From Verrucomicrobiota bacterium (lineage in GTDB: Bacteria; Verrucomicrobiota; Verrucomicrobiia; Limisphaerales; SIBE01): a DNA stretch of 43,949 bases. The DNA lies in assembly GCA_016871535.1 (NCBI GenBank), contig VHCZ01000021.1, forward strand, positions 1 through 43,949. The letters are read 5' to 3'. The notes below the pieces were generated by a model. That model did no database searches, was not told the origin of the DNA, and was given only the letters and a program-made list of their open reading frames with translations. The position numbers and the translations under genes were made by a program. This document shows positions 34,601 through 43,949 of the stretch, one piece after another (positions within the stretch are counted from its first letter, which is position 1; the number at the start of each line of letters is the position of its first letter).

Positions 34601-36439
34601 ATGGACGACATTTTGAAGTGTTACCAAATCATCGGTGTTCAGTCGGGAACTTCTCCCAAGGCGCTCAAGAAGGCTTATCGCGATCTGGTGAAACGCTGGC
34701 ATCCGGATCGTTTTCCGGACGATTCCAACGCGCGAAAGGAAGCGGAGGAAAAGCTCAAAGCCATCAATCTGGCCTTCGAACGCATCCAGGATCACCGCGA
34801 AACTCTCATTGCGCTCGCCGCCCGAAAGTCCGGGGCAGCCGACCGCGCGCCAGGCCCGCGCGCGGCCTCCACACCACCGCGCCCCCCGCCGAGGCCCAGA
34901 CCGCAGGCGGAACCCAAGCCGCCTCCGGCATCGACAAACAAACCGCCGAGAACGCAAGCGGCATCGAGCCCCTCGGCCAAACCAAAATCAGCCTCACGGA
35001 AGGATTCCCACGCGAACTGGTTTGTGGGCCGGTTTCGTCCGGTCTCGATTGCGGCCGGCTGCGCCATTCTTCTCGCTGCCACGGCGGTGATTTTTTTGTC
35101 CGGAGGACGGAACGAAGATTCCTTTGACGCGGTCAGCGATGCCGAGCCGATGGCGCCCTTGTCGCAAATCGAGTTTCGCCGCAGCGCCGCGGCTCAAGCT
35201 CCGGATCGAACAGCGTTGTCTGGAGTGGGTGAAGTTCCGGATTCTTCGCGATTGTTGTTGCGCGAGGAGAGGGCCGACGGAAGCCCGACGCCGCCTGTTG
35301 CCGCGTTGGACTCTCCAAACTCGCAAACGGACCGCCGCAGTTCGTCTGCGCACACCAATCCGTTGCCGATGCGGATTGATGCTGTGGGACCAACGGCTGA
35401 TCGCTCGCGCCCTGAATCTCAGCCGTTCGCTGCCGACCGCAGTGCGGCGGCCGAATCGCTGCCTGCGGACGCCACCGTTTCGCCACTCCTCAGCGGCTCA
35501 CTGAAAGCGAAACTCATCGCGAAGGCCGAGGCCCCACGCCCGCTTCCCCCGAAGTTCGAGGAAACTCCCGAAGGCCGTTTCCGCTCCGCATTACGCTTGG
35601 CGCAGAGCGAAGGCGGAGCGCGGGATTACGCCGAGGCCGCGCGGTTGTATCGGCTCGCTGCGGAAGCGGGTCACGCGGAGGCGCAGAAGAATCTGGGTTT
35701 CCTTTACGTCGAGGGCAAGGGCGTGCCGCAGGATTCCGTCGAAGCCGAGAAATGGTTCAACAAAGCCGCGGCCCAAGGAATCGCCGGCGCCCAATTCGCC
35801 AGTGCGCTTCTGGCCCATGCGCAGGCGAATTCTTCGAAAGCCGCCGCGCCTCGCGAAGCGCTCCTGCGGCCTGCTGCCCTCTCCACGAACGGCCCCCTCT
35901 CCCTGTCCCTCTTCCCCTCGGAGGGGGAGAGGGCGTCCGGAGGACGGGAGAGGGGGCCCTTCAAAGAGACAATGCGCGAAGACCTTCGGAGGGCTATCCC
36001 CCAGGATGGGCCGCGTTCGCCGCTCCTGAAAGGTTTGGGCCGCTCAAATTCCCCGCAGCCGAGTCCGAAGGATTCTCCGCCGTTCCGGAGTTCCGAACCT
36101 GCAGACCCAGCCGCGCAATACGAACTGGGCCTCCGATGCGAAAAGGGCGACGGACTGAAGCCAGACTTTGCCGCCGCGGCGAAGTGGTATCGCCTGGCCG
36201 CTGATGCCGGACACTCCGCCGCGCAAAAGAAACTGGGCGACCTCTATGCATCCGGCCAAGGCGTCGCCCAGGACTTCAACGAAGCCCGGAAGTGGTATGA
36301 CAAAGCGGCCGCGAGCGGACTGGCTGGAGCCGGTCTGCGGAGAGTCTCGTCCGGCGCGGCCCAAACCGACGGACCCATCGAATCTCCGGACTCGGTCAGA
36401 TCGGATCCGCGAGAGAACCCGGACGCGAAGAAGAACTGA
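34601..36439 (+). CDS. J-domain, single-span, Sel1-repeat protein
   Basis: 612 residues. Residues 1-66 form a DnaJ domain with the HPD motif (KRWHPDRFPDD). A Pro-rich segment leads to one membrane span (VSIAAGCAILLAATAVIFLS, about 147-167). The exterior or periplasmic part has a low-complexity stretch and two Sel1 blocks: AARLYRLAAEAGHAEAQKNL with YVEGKGVPQD (about 345-385), and AAKWYRLAADAGHSAAQKKL with YASGQGVAQD (about 525-565). The J-domain should stimulate a DnaK-type chaperone on the cytoplasmic face. A palindromic repeat (35887-35962) is translated as residues about 429-455 between the two Sel1 blocks. The following gene is seven bases downstream. Confidence 0.8.
   Translation: MDDILKCYQIIGVQSGTSPKALKKAYRDLVKRWHPDRFPDDSNARKEAEEKLKAINLAFERIQDHRETLIALAARKSGAADRAPGPRAASTPPRPPPRPRPQAEPKPPPASTNKPPRTQAASSPSAKPKSASRKDSHANWFVGRFRPVSIAAGCAILLAATAVIFLSGGRNEDSFDAVSDAEPMAPLSQIEFRRSAAAQAPDRTALSGVGEVPDSSRLLLREERADGSPTPPVAALDSPNSQTDRRSSSAHTNPLPMRIDAVGPTADRSRPESQPFAADRSAAAESLPADATVSPLLSGSLKAKLIAKAEAPRPLPPKFEETPEGRFRSALRLAQSEGGARDYAEAARLYRLAAEAGHAEAQKNLGFLYVEGKGVPQDSVEAEKWFNKAAAQGIAGAQFASALLAHAQANSSKAAAPREALLRPAALSTNGPLSLSLFPSEGERASGGRERGPFKETMREDLRRAIPQDGPRSPLLKGLGRSNSPQPSPKDSPPFRSSEPADPAAQYELGLRCEKGDGLKPDFAAAAKWYRLAADAGHSAAQKKLGDLYASGQGVAQDFNEARKWYDKAAASGLAGAGLRRVSSGAAQTDGPIESPDSVRSDPRENPDAKKN
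35887..35962. repeat. Palindromic repeat family D inside the J-domain gene
   Basis: GAACGGCCCCCTCTCCC (35887-35903) is inverted at 35946-35962 with one mismatch. It is the same family as 31382-31455 in polA but lies in a plus-strand gene. It encodes NGPLSLSLFPSEGERASGGR and the following residues in frame. Confidence 0.88.
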
Positions 36440-36446
36440 ACGAGTT

Positions 36447-37079
36447 ATGAACCGAAAAGTGCGGTCCTTGTCGGAGCATCTCTGCTACATCGCGCTGGCG
36501 AAATCGGACGTCTCCGCTTGCGTTCAACTGCTTGAGGGATCGTTCCAAAGGTTCGGACCGGTCGAGAAAACGCTGATGTCCGACCGCGGCGCGGCGCTGA
36601 AATTTCTGCTTCCGCTGAAATCGTTCACCACACGTTACCTGGTTTTCGAACTCAACGGCTGGTGCCTGTGCGTCACGGACATGATCGGCGAGAATTGTTT
36701 CGTCGATGTGTATGCGCTGAGCCGCAAGACGCGTTGCCCGGCCATGGCGGCGGAGTTTGGCGCGACGCAGAGATCGTTTCGTTTCATGGAAGGCGGCGAA
36801 GTCAAACGCTCGATCGATTGCTACCGCGACGGCAGCGACTGGTTTTTTGAGGAGATGGGCGCGCGGCTGGACTTCGAGTCCGCCGAACACTACTCCCGGC
36901 CGGATCGCTCGGAGCGATTGACGCCCGATCTGGTGACACGCTACCTCAGCCAGTGCTCGGAGATTCCGTTTCCGCTCGACGTGCGCAAGACCGCGTTCGC
37001 CTCCATTCACGGCATCCAGCGCTGCCTGGACCGCTTGCGCGTGCCTCTGGAACAATTCTTCGTGGACGACCAGCTTTGA
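36447..37079 (+). CDS. Conserved-looking protein of unknown function
   Basis: 210 residues from ATG 36447, seven bases after the J-domain gene stop, so probably co-transcribed. The frame is open further upstream, but that part is antisense to protein sense and overlaps the J-domain gene. No signal peptide or membrane span. It has balanced composition with several aromatic and cysteine residues (LNGWCLCVTDMIGENCFVDV, RDGSDWFFEEMG). I do not recognise the family. Context suggests a partner or client of the J-domain protein, which is a guess. Confidence 0.7.
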   Translation: MNRKVRSLSEHLCYIALAKSDVSACVQLLEGSFQRFGPVEKTLMSDRGAALKFLLPLKSFTTRYLVFELNGWCLCVTDMIGENCFVDVYALSRKTRCPAMAAEFGATQRSFRFMEGGEVKRSIDCYRDGSDWFFEEMGARLDFESAEHYSRPDRSERLTPDLVTRYLSQCSEIPFPLDVRKTAFASIHGIQRCLDRLRVPLEQFFVDDQL

Positions 37080-37087
37080 CTGCAGTG

Positions 37088-37187
37088 ATTGCCAAAAGGG
37101 ATTTCCGAAAAGGTGGAGCAAACCTGCCGGTTTGCTGCGACGCCCGGCAGGGCGTCGGCCACCTTTTCAGAAATCCCTCTTGCCAAT
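37088..37187. terminator. Large hairpin between convergent genes
   Basis: ATTGCCAAAAGGGATTTCCG...GGTGG (37088-37116) and its inverse at 37159-37187 match at 26 of 29 positions. Inner hairpins CAAACC/GGTTTG and CGACGCCC/GGGCGTCG stack within. It fills the gap between two convergent genes, so it probably ends transcription from both sides, although it may also be a dispersed element. Confidence 0.65.
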
Positions 37188-37190
37188 GAT

Positions 37191-39113
37191 CTATCGCGTC
37201 AATCGAGGCGGCGTGGGGGAGAACATTTTCCAACGGAGCCCTTGGGCGTTGGCGCTGCCGCTGTACACGACAAAATGGAAATACTTCGAAATCCGGTCAA
37301 ACGCCGGCAGCAACGAAAAATCGAACCAATCTTTCAGTTCTTTGATTTCACCGCCCCCGCTCAGTTTGCTCTTGATCGTGGGAATCGAGAGCAGTTGCTC
37401 CAGCGCGCCCACGTTGTTTTTCAACGTCTCGAAGGCCACTCGCATGGTTTCGTTTTGGTTCTCGAAACCGAACAGACCCGTGCTCATGCCTCCGACGCGT
37501 TGCGCCGCCTCGCTCAAGCCGGAAGCCTCGCGCAGCGGCCGGCCCGCGTTCTCGTTGCTGCGGAGGAATTCTTCGAGCATAGCATTATCGGTGGACACGG
37601 CCACGTAACCGCCGCTGGCGGCAAAGCTGAGCGTGAGCTTCGGGCTCGGGCCGTCGGGTCCGGGCGGTGTGGGCAGCGTCAGGGAGTAAATCTTCCGCCC
37701 CAAAAACTCGCGCTCTTGCGGCGTGACGCCCGCGGCCGCAGAAAACATCGCGGCGCCCACGTTCACGGCCTGCGCCAGCTTCTCCGAGTTTGGCGAGCCG
37801 ATCAGAAAGAGCGCCGGCGGAGAACTGAGGTCGGCAAGCGTGGTGCCGCGCGGGCTCTTTTCCACGGCGATGAAATCGTCGCCCAGGTTGCCAATGAGAC
37901 TTTTCTTCAAATCGAAATTGGGATCTTTGTCCTTCCCGATCGTGGACAGCGTCATTTGAAAAAGGCCCGCGATCTCCGGCGACACGCTGGCGATCATGGC
38001 CTCCAGCGCGGCCCAGGCTTTCTGGCCATCCAGCCGCCATCGGCTGTATTTGGCCGCTTCGGCCGCGACAAACGGCGGCGGCCCGGAGTCCTTGGGTTCG
38101 GCGACCAGAATCTTGAAGAGGCCCTGGCGTTCAGACTCCGGCACGGCCAGGAAAATCTCCGCCGAACCGCCCTCCGCCGAACCGCTCAGTTTGAAGGCCA
38201 CGGACTTCAGACCGCCCAACCCAAGCGCGGTAAGGATTTTTTCGGGACGCGGCCCCATCGGATTCTCGGCGGCGGCTCCTTTGGCGGATTCGCCGACTTC
38301 GCGCAGGATCAGTTCGTAGATCGGTTTGAAATTCACCCAGCCCAACAGGAGCGCATCGCGGAACAGCGCGGCGTGATTGGCTTCGTAGGCCGCCTGCTCG
38401 GCCAGCGGTGGCAGGGCGCCACCGGACTGCCGGATGAGGATTCTCTCCAGATCCTTCGCCGAGTTGCCCAATAAGAAGAGCGACTCGGATTGCCCGACGG
38501 TGATTTCGAACTGGCCGTCCTTTTTCTCCGCGCTGTCGTCCTTTGGCGCCGGGAAGGCTTTCTCAAGCGTGCGGCTCAGATCGCTGTGCCGCATCAGCAG
38601 CGTGGTGAATTCCACATCGCGGATTTTTTCCGATTTGATCTGTTTTCCGGCGTCCACCCATTTCTTGCGCAACGCCGCCCACTGCGTGCGCAAGCGATCG
38701 CTCTGGTCTTTGGCATCGATCAGCAGAAGAACCCCCGGTTTCGCGCCGGCCTTTCCGTCGGCTCCGCCGGACGTCACGGCGAAAGTCACCTGACCGTGAA
38801 CGAGATTGGCGTAGTCGCTGAAAGCGATGCCCAACTCCTTCTCCAGCGGCTCGACCGCGTCCTCGGTAAACTGCTTGAGAAAATGGTCCTTGAACGGTTT
38901 CAAGGCCGGATCGCGCCAGAGCTGGCCCAAAGGCGACTGCCCGTAATAGGCGGCGGCTTTGTCCCAGTCCGGAATGGAGACCACGACAAGCGTGTCGGCC
39001 GGCAAGAGTTGTTCGGGAGGCGGGACGGCGGCCCGGCTGGCGCCCGCGAATGCGATGAGACAGGCGAGGATCGAAAGGCTTTGTGTCAACTTGCGAATCA
39101 TATCCGCATTCAT
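37191..39113 (-). CDS. Secreted 640-residue protein of unknown function (DUF3352-like)
   Basis: A signal peptide is clear (LTQSLSILACLIAFAGASRAA). It is followed by PPPEQLLPADTLVVVSIPDW and SPLGQLWRDPALKPF, the opening typical of large secreted proteins in Planctomycetota and Verrucomicrobiota that resemble DUF3352. The rest alternates strands and amphipathic helices without catalytic motifs. It is probably periplasmic or outer-envelope. It lies downstream of galE on the same strand but is separated by a palindrome and a pentamer array. Met1 (39113) or Met5 (39101) may be the start. Confidence 0.7.
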   Translation of the reverse strand: MNADMIRKLTQSLSILACLIAFAGASRAAVPPPEQLLPADTLVVVSIPDWDKAAAYYGQSPLGQLWRDPALKPFKDHFLKQFTEDAVEPLEKELGIAFSDYANLVHGQVTFAVTSGGADGKAGAKPGVLLLIDAKDQSDRLRTQWAALRKKWVDAGKQIKSEKIRDVEFTTLLMRHSDLSRTLEKAFPAPKDDSAEKKDGQFEITVGQSESLFLLGNSAKDLERILIRQSGGALPPLAEQAAYEANHAALFRDALLLGWVNFKPIYELILREVGESAKGAAAENPMGPRPEKILTALGLGGLKSVAFKLSGSAEGGSAEIFLAVPESERQGLFKILVAEPKDSGPPPFVAAEAAKYSRWRLDGQKAWAALEAMIASVSPEIAGLFQMTLSTIGKDKDPNFDLKKSLIGNLGDDFIAVEKSPRGTTLADLSSPPALFLIGSPNSEKLAQAVNVGAAMFSAAAGVTPQEREFLGRKIYSLTLPTPPGPDGPSPKLTLSFAASGGYVAVSTDNAMLEEFLRSNENAGRPLREASGLSEAAQRVGGMSTGLFGFENQNETMRVAFETLKNNVGALEQLLSIPTIKSKLSGGGEIKELKDWFDFSLLPAFDRISKYFHFVVYSGSANAQGLRWKMFSPTPPRLTR

Positions 39114-39172
39114 CGCACGGAGCGGGCAGGCATGAAAGCGAAATTCGTATCCTCTTTTTGCACGGACCCTCA

Positions 39173-39238
39173 GGTGGGGCGAGGCTCCAGCCGAGCCAAT
39201 ACCATCGAAGAAAAGCTCGGCAGGAGCCTCGCCCCACC
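39173..39238. repeat. Palindrome GGTGGGGCGAGGCTCC
   Basis: The 24-bp arms at 39173-39196 and 39215-39238 match with one mismatch. A half-copy lies near 25895. It sits just upstream of the secreted-protein gene. Confidence 0.8.
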
Positions 39239-39242
39239 GTCG

Positions 39243-39265
39243 TTAACTTAACTTAACTTAACTTA
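39243..39265. repeat. TTAAC pentamer array
   Basis: Four tandem copies of TTAAC plus TTA, lying 18 bases past the end of galE on its downstream side. Confidence 0.85.
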
Positions 39266-39282
39266 GAGGGGTTACCGAAATT

Positions 39283-40254
<972 letters not shown>

Positions 40255-40348
40255 GGCCGCAACCTAGTTCGTGTCCCGCGCCCGCTCAACGGGAAAGTTG
40301 GCTCTGACGTAATGGGCCCGTCTTGCCCGGCGGTAAAGCGCGAACCTC

Positions 40349-40397
40349 GTAGCGCAGATTTGTAATCTGCCGTATCGCAGAATTGAATTCTGCGGCG
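40349..40397. repeat. Palindromic repeat family F, partial copy
   Basis: GTAGCGCAGATTTGTAATCT then GCCGTATCGCAGAATTGAAT and TCTGCGGCGC. It matches the left arm of 7297-7423. The rest of 40255-40488 shows no gene. Confidence 0.75.
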
Positions 40398-40488
40398 CGG
40401 CGGCCAGTTGGATGGCGTCAGAAGGACTGATGCCTTGCCACCTTCACGGAGTTTTGACGACCGTTCCACGGTGAGGTTTAATCGGCGA

Positions 40489-41217
40489 ATGCCACACACC
40501 GTTGAATGGTTACGCCTCTTCCTTCCGTTGCCGTTGCTCCTGCTGCTTGCGGCCGGAGAGACGGTTCGTGCTGCCGACAACGAACTCATCGCGGCGGAAG
40601 CGAGCGGGGGTTGGATTTTGCTGTTCGATGGCCGATCCCACCGCGGCTGGATGAACAGCGACCGCACAGCCCCGCGGGTCCCGGTGAAGGACGGCGTGCT
40701 CAATCCGCACAAAGCCGGCCATTACATGCTCGTCCACACCCAGCAATGGGAGAACTTCGTTCTCGCGCTCGATTTCAAGATCAGCCCCCGCTGCAACAGC
40801 GGCATCTTCGTCCGGACTTCTTCCCTGACGCCGCGACCGGGCAAGGATGTCGGCTTCAACGGCCTGGAAATCGCCCTCGACGACACCCGGGGCGCTGGCT
40901 TCCACGACACGGGCGCGCTCTACGATCTGGTGAAACCCTCCAAGAACGCGATGAAACCCGCCGGCGAATGGAACCATATCGAGATCACCTGCAATCAGAA
41001 CTTCATCGAAGTCGTTCTGAACGGGGAGAATGTCCTGCGCGCGGATCTGAGCCAATTCAATGAACCGAACAAACGCCCCGACGGCACCGAGCACAAGTTT
41101 GACGTGGCTTACAAAGATCATCCGCGCCGCGGTTACATCGGCCTTCAAGATCACGGCAGTCCGTGCTGGTTCAAAAACATCAAGCTGCGCCCGCTGGACA
41201 GACCGCAGGGCCGGTAG
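40489..41217 (+). CDS. Secreted DUF1080 protein (3-keto-disaccharide hydrolase-like)
   Basis: 242 residues from ATG 40489. Signal peptide LFLPLPLLLLLAAGETVRAA. The DUF1080 jelly-roll fold is visible: WILLFDGRSHRGWMN, FVLALDFKISPRCNSGIFVR, GLEIALDD, EWNHIEITCNQNFIEVVLNG and RRGYIGLQDHGSPCWFKNIK. The family binds or hydrolyses sugar derivatives outside the cytoplasm and is greatly expanded in Verrucomicrobiota. The frame is open back to 40408, but that part is repeat text. The stop lies at the edge of a short palindrome (GTAGGCCTGCCGGTCTGCC near 41219). The Tat-exported phosphatase follows 70 bases on. Confidence 0.9.
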   Translation: MPHTVEWLRLFLPLPLLLLLAAGETVRAADNELIAAEASGGWILLFDGRSHRGWMNSDRTAPRVPVKDGVLNPHKAGHYMLVHTQQWENFVLALDFKISPRCNSGIFVRTSSLTPRPGKDVGFNGLEIALDDTRGAGFHDTGALYDLVKPSKNAMKPAGEWNHIEITCNQNFIEVVLNGENVLRADLSQFNEPNKRPDGTEHKFDVAYKDHPRRGYIGLQDHGSPCWFKNIKLRPLDRPQGR

Positions 41218-41287
41218 GGTAGGCCTGCCGGTCTGCCGACATCATTCTGGCCATCCTCCGCAGTGTCCGTTATCCATTCGGTTCTCC

Positions 41288-43255
41288 ATGAAACGAATCA
41301 ATCGCCGCACCGCCCTCAAGATCACCGCTGCCGGAGCGAGCGCGCTCGCGCTCAGGCCCGGCGCCCTCGTTGCAGCAAACGCCGCGCAACCCTTCGGCGC
41401 CGAATTTCCCACGCTTGAATCGCTCACCACTGGCGAATGGTGGACCCGCGCCGCTGCAAACGCCGCCCGACCCATAGGCAAGCCCAAGACGAAACCAGGC
41501 GGCCAACCTCCGGCCCCGCCCATGGACGTGCCGCGGGATCAGGTCGTTGTCTTCGCCATTTACACGCACCAGAACGGCGTCCTCAAGATGTCCGCACAAC
41601 TCTACCCGCTGAAGCCCGGCGAGGAACGCGTCGCGCGGCTCGAGTTCAAGCGCGACGGCCAGTGGAAGGAAGCCGCGCGCGCCGAGGTGCACTATCCCGG
41701 CTGGGACGCGCATTTCCGCATCGAGAATTGGAACAGCACCCAGGCCGTGCCGTACCGCGTGCGCCACGGGGAGAAGGCGATGTTCGAAGGGCTAATCCGT
41801 CGCGACCCAGTGGACAAAAACGAGATCGTCGTCGCCAACCTGTCGTGCAACTCCAGCCGCACCGTCGGCCCGCGCACCGAGATCGTCGAGAACCTCCGGC
41901 GGCAGGATCCCGATCTTTTGTTCTTCGGCGGCGATCAGACGTATCGCCACACGGAGCACACGGCGGGCTGGATCGAGTTCGGCCTCCAGTTCCGTGACCT
42001 CATGCGCGACCGCCCGGCCATCTGCGTGCCGGACGATCATGATGTGGGCCACGGCAATGTCTGGGGTGAATCCGGCAAGCGTTCCACCCTCCAGGGCGAC
42101 GCCGACGGCGGCTACCGGTATCCGGTCGAATACGTGAACCAGGTGCAGCGCCAGCAATCCTGGCATCTGCCCGACCCGGTGGACCCCGCGCCGGTGGACC
42201 GCGGCATCCGCGTCTATTTCACCCGCATGACCGTCGGCGGCGTGGACTTCGCCATCCTTGAGGACCGCAAGTTCAAGAGCGGGCCCGCGGGCAAGATTCC
42301 GCAGATGGGTCCGCGCCCCGACCACATCAACGACCCTGGTTACGATCCGAAAGCCATTGACCTGCCCGGCCTCCAACTGCTCGGGGCGCGCCAGGAGAAG
42401 TTCCTCCACGATTGGGCGCAGGACTGGACCGGCGCGGAGATGAAATGCGTCGTGTCGCAGACCGCGTTTTGCGGCGCGGTGCACCTGCACGGCTCGCCCG
42501 CGAACCGTCTGCTCGCTGACCTCGATTGCAACGGCTGGCCGCAAACGCCGGGCCGCCGCGCGCTCGAACTCATCCGCCGCGCCTGGGCCGTGCACCTTTG
42601 CGGCGACCAGCATCTCGCGGTCGTCGTGAAGCACGGCATTCATGAATTCGGCGACGGCCCGTACGGTTTCACCAGCCCGGCGCTCGTGAACACCATTTAT
42701 GGCCGTTGGTGGCATCCGCTGGACGAGAAGCCGGGGCCCAATCCCGTCGCCGGCAGTCCGCTGCCCTGGACCGGCGATTTCAAGGACGGCCTCGGCAACC
42801 GCATTTCGATGCTCGCCTACGCCAACCCGGAGAACCTCAGCGACGAAAAGAAACGGGCCGACGGCTACGGCATTGCGCGTTTCAACAAGAAGGCTCGCAC
42901 GATCACTTTCGAGTGCTGGCCGCGTTTCAGCGATGTGCGCCAGGGCGACAAGGCTCAGTTCCCCGGCTGGCCCATTACTGTGGCCATGGACGCCAACGAC
43001 GGCCGCAAGGTCGCGGGTTACCTTCCGGAATTGATCTTCGAGGGGCGCGCGAATCCCGTCGTGCAGGTCATCGAAGAAGTGAGCGGCGACATCCTTTACA
43101 CCGTGCGCGCGCCGGGAAACCGTTTCCAGCCGCGCGTCTATGCCACGGGCAAACACACCGTGAAGATCGGTCGCAACAAGCCTGACGCCCAAACCCTCGC
43201 CGGCTTGGAACCCAAACCCAAATCCTCCACCGGAACGCGCACGGTCAATGTGTGA
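41288..43255 (+). CDS. Tat-exported PhoD-like metallophosphatase
   Basis: 655 residues from ATG 41288. The N-terminus is a twin-arginine signal (NRRTALKITAAGASALALRP). The PhoD-type metallophosphatase core shows the metal ligands in order: NLSCNS, FFGGDQTYRH (GDxxY), VPDDHDVGHGN (DDHD) and the late HLCGDQHLAVVV (GDxH). It probably hydrolyses phosphodiester or phosphomonoester substrates in the periplasm. The open frame upstream of 41288 overlaps the DUF1080 gene in another frame and is not used. With DUF1080 it may form a two-gene export unit. Confidence 0.9.
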   Translation: MKRINRRTALKITAAGASALALRPGALVAANAAQPFGAEFPTLESLTTGEWWTRAAANAARPIGKPKTKPGGQPPAPPMDVPRDQVVVFAIYTHQNGVLKMSAQLYPLKPGEERVARLEFKRDGQWKEAARAEVHYPGWDAHFRIENWNSTQAVPYRVRHGEKAMFEGLIRRDPVDKNEIVVANLSCNSSRTVGPRTEIVENLRRQDPDLLFFGGDQTYRHTEHTAGWIEFGLQFRDLMRDRPAICVPDDHDVGHGNVWGESGKRSTLQGDADGGYRYPVEYVNQVQRQQSWHLPDPVDPAPVDRGIRVYFTRMTVGGVDFAILEDRKFKSGPAGKIPQMGPRPDHINDPGYDPKAIDLPGLQLLGARQEKFLHDWAQDWTGAEMKCVVSQTAFCGAVHLHGSPANRLLADLDCNGWPQTPGRRALELIRRAWAVHLCGDQHLAVVVKHGIHEFGDGPYGFTSPALVNTIYGRWWHPLDEKPGPNPVAGSPLPWTGDFKDGLGNRISMLAYANPENLSDEKKRADGYGIARFNKKARTITFECWPRFSDVRQGDKAQFPGWPITVAMDANDGRKVAGYLPELIFEGRANPVVQVIEEVSGDILYTVRAPGNRFQPRVYATGKHTVKIGRNKPDAQTLAGLEPKPKSSTGTRTVNV

Positions 43256-43426
43256 GGGACGGCAAACGTGTGAAAAGAAGGCGTCACGTGGAAAGAAGAG
43301 GGCAGTCAATAGTATCGTGACGCCAGGGTGTCTCATCACGGAACCTCTGGCAACGATCAAACCAAACTCCCCACACTCCGATGAACCTCACTTGCACGCG
43401 GGGTATGTTTCTGGCAACGTCGTTGC

Positions 43427-43786
43427 GTGAGCGAAGCATTGGTGACGGCCGAAACTTTCCGCGTGACGCTGGCTGAGATGGCCCGGCGCAATGTGGAATC
43501 TACTTTGGCCGCGTGCGACCAGTTCAGGCGGTGGCACCGCGAAAGCTTCATTCTCAAAGAGCCCACGCTCGATCAGGTGTCCGAACATGCGATGGACGTT
43601 CGTATCTTGCTCCTGATGCTCCGGTGGCTGCAAGCGACCCTTGCCGATCCCGGCAGCCCGGCGCGCGAGCTTCTACCCCGCGTCGCAGCGATGATTCGCA
43701 TCTTGGAGGACTGCTGGCAAAGCGTTCACGAACCCATGGACGAGGCCGAAGCTGAAAAGCTTTTGTCTGAAGTGTTCCCGGAATGA
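43427..43786 (+). CDS. Small helical protein of unknown function
   Basis: 119 residues from GTG 43427, almost entirely predicted helical (LAEMARRNVESTLAACDQFR, VRILLLMLRWLQATL, EDCWQSVHEPMDEAEAEKLL). No family recognised, no signal peptide. Its stop overlaps the next start by ATGA (43783-43786), so the two are translationally coupled. Confidence 0.6.
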   Translation: MSEALVTAETFRVTLAEMARRNVESTLAACDQFRRWHRESFILKEPTLDQVSEHAMDVRILLLMLRWLQATLADPGSPARELLPRVAAMIRILEDCWQSVHEPMDEAEAEKLLSEVFPE

Positions 43787-43949
43787 ATCCGGAGCTTGAA
43801 GGGCTGATCCGAGCCTACGACGCGGTGACCCTCGCCGACAATGAACAGGAGCGCTTATCAATGACTACGAGGACTTCCGGAACCTGCTCCCAAGTGAAGC
43901 TCAACTTCAGCACGATTCGTTGGAGCGGACTTTGGTACCCCACGACCGG
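43783..43949 (+). pseudogene. Coupled downstream gene, frameshifted and cut by window end
   Basis: ATG 43783 opens MNPELEGLIRAYDAVTLADN and EQERL. About 43855 the sense continues in another frame as INDYEDFRNLLPSEAQLQHD and SLERTLVPHDR. Restoring one base in GAGCGC-TTATC (as GAGCGCCTTATC) would join them, which points to a single-base deletion or a sequencing error. The partner gene overlaps it by four bases. Function not recognised. Confidence 0.5.

Noticed and set aside
36168-36446. Upstream extension of the unknown 210-residue protein
   Set aside because: It overlaps the Sel1-coding end of the J-domain gene in another frame and has shadow-like composition; ATG 36447 gives a normal spacing.
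41060-41287. Upstream extension of the PhoD-like protein
   Set aside because: It overlaps the DUF1080 gene, and a twin-arginine signal begins exactly at ATG 41288.

Overview
The window looks like a chromosomal segment of a Verrucomicrobiota bacterium, probably of the Pedosphaera/Limisphaerales type; this is inferred from gene content. Pointers are a PVC-type haem-binding dehydrogenase with a C-terminal cytochrome c domain, a cytochrome/FG-GAP protein, a prepilin-type protein of the FTLVELL class, a DUF1080 protein beside a Tat-exported PhoD-like phosphatase, high GC, and intergenic DNA full of short palindromes. No rRNA, tRNA, CRISPR array or phage was found.

Layout: 1-1000 is a gene graveyard (DUF1156-methylase-like tail fused to LamG/TSP3 debris) with the start of another gene at the edge. 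1.0-13.8 kb is a minus-strand run: PVC cytochrome, MFS transporter, ABC-2-type permease, prepilin-like protein, large beta-propeller, ABC ATPase and a YtrA-type GntR regulator with a readable promoter and operator. 14.6-16.2 kb holds the cytochrome/FG-GAP gene. 16.7-23.0 kb (minus) is a heterodimeric ABC exporter pair plus ligA, the pair being split by a 576-bp cassette. 23.2-28.7 kb (plus) is a tail-anchored GNAT-like protein, rpsB, tsf, pyrH and a TolC-family gene. 28.7-30.0 kb is a repeat and pseudogene field. 30.0-34.4 kb (minus) is polA, a 270-bp MITE-like element and an AraC regulator. 34.6-37.1 kb (plus) is a J-domain/Sel1 membrane protein and an unknown gene, convergent with a 640-aa secreted protein followed upstream by galE. 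40.5-43.3 kb (plus) is DUF1080 and PhoD; the right edge has an overlapping unknown pair whose second gene is frameshifted.

The most unusual signal is the repeat biology. Several dispersed palindrome families seen between genes also lie in frame inside coding sequences: in polA (two sites), the J-domain/Sel1 gene, the PVC cytochrome gene and the N-terminus of the FG-GAP gene. This recalls the Rickettsia palindromic elements. Separately, a four-helix-bundle gene sits in a cassette with 32-bp inverted ends made of a 7-bp unit. The cassette abuts the start codon of one exporter subunit and supplies the stop codon of the other. A 270-bp element with perfect 33-bp inverted ends and TA borders lies just upstream of polA.
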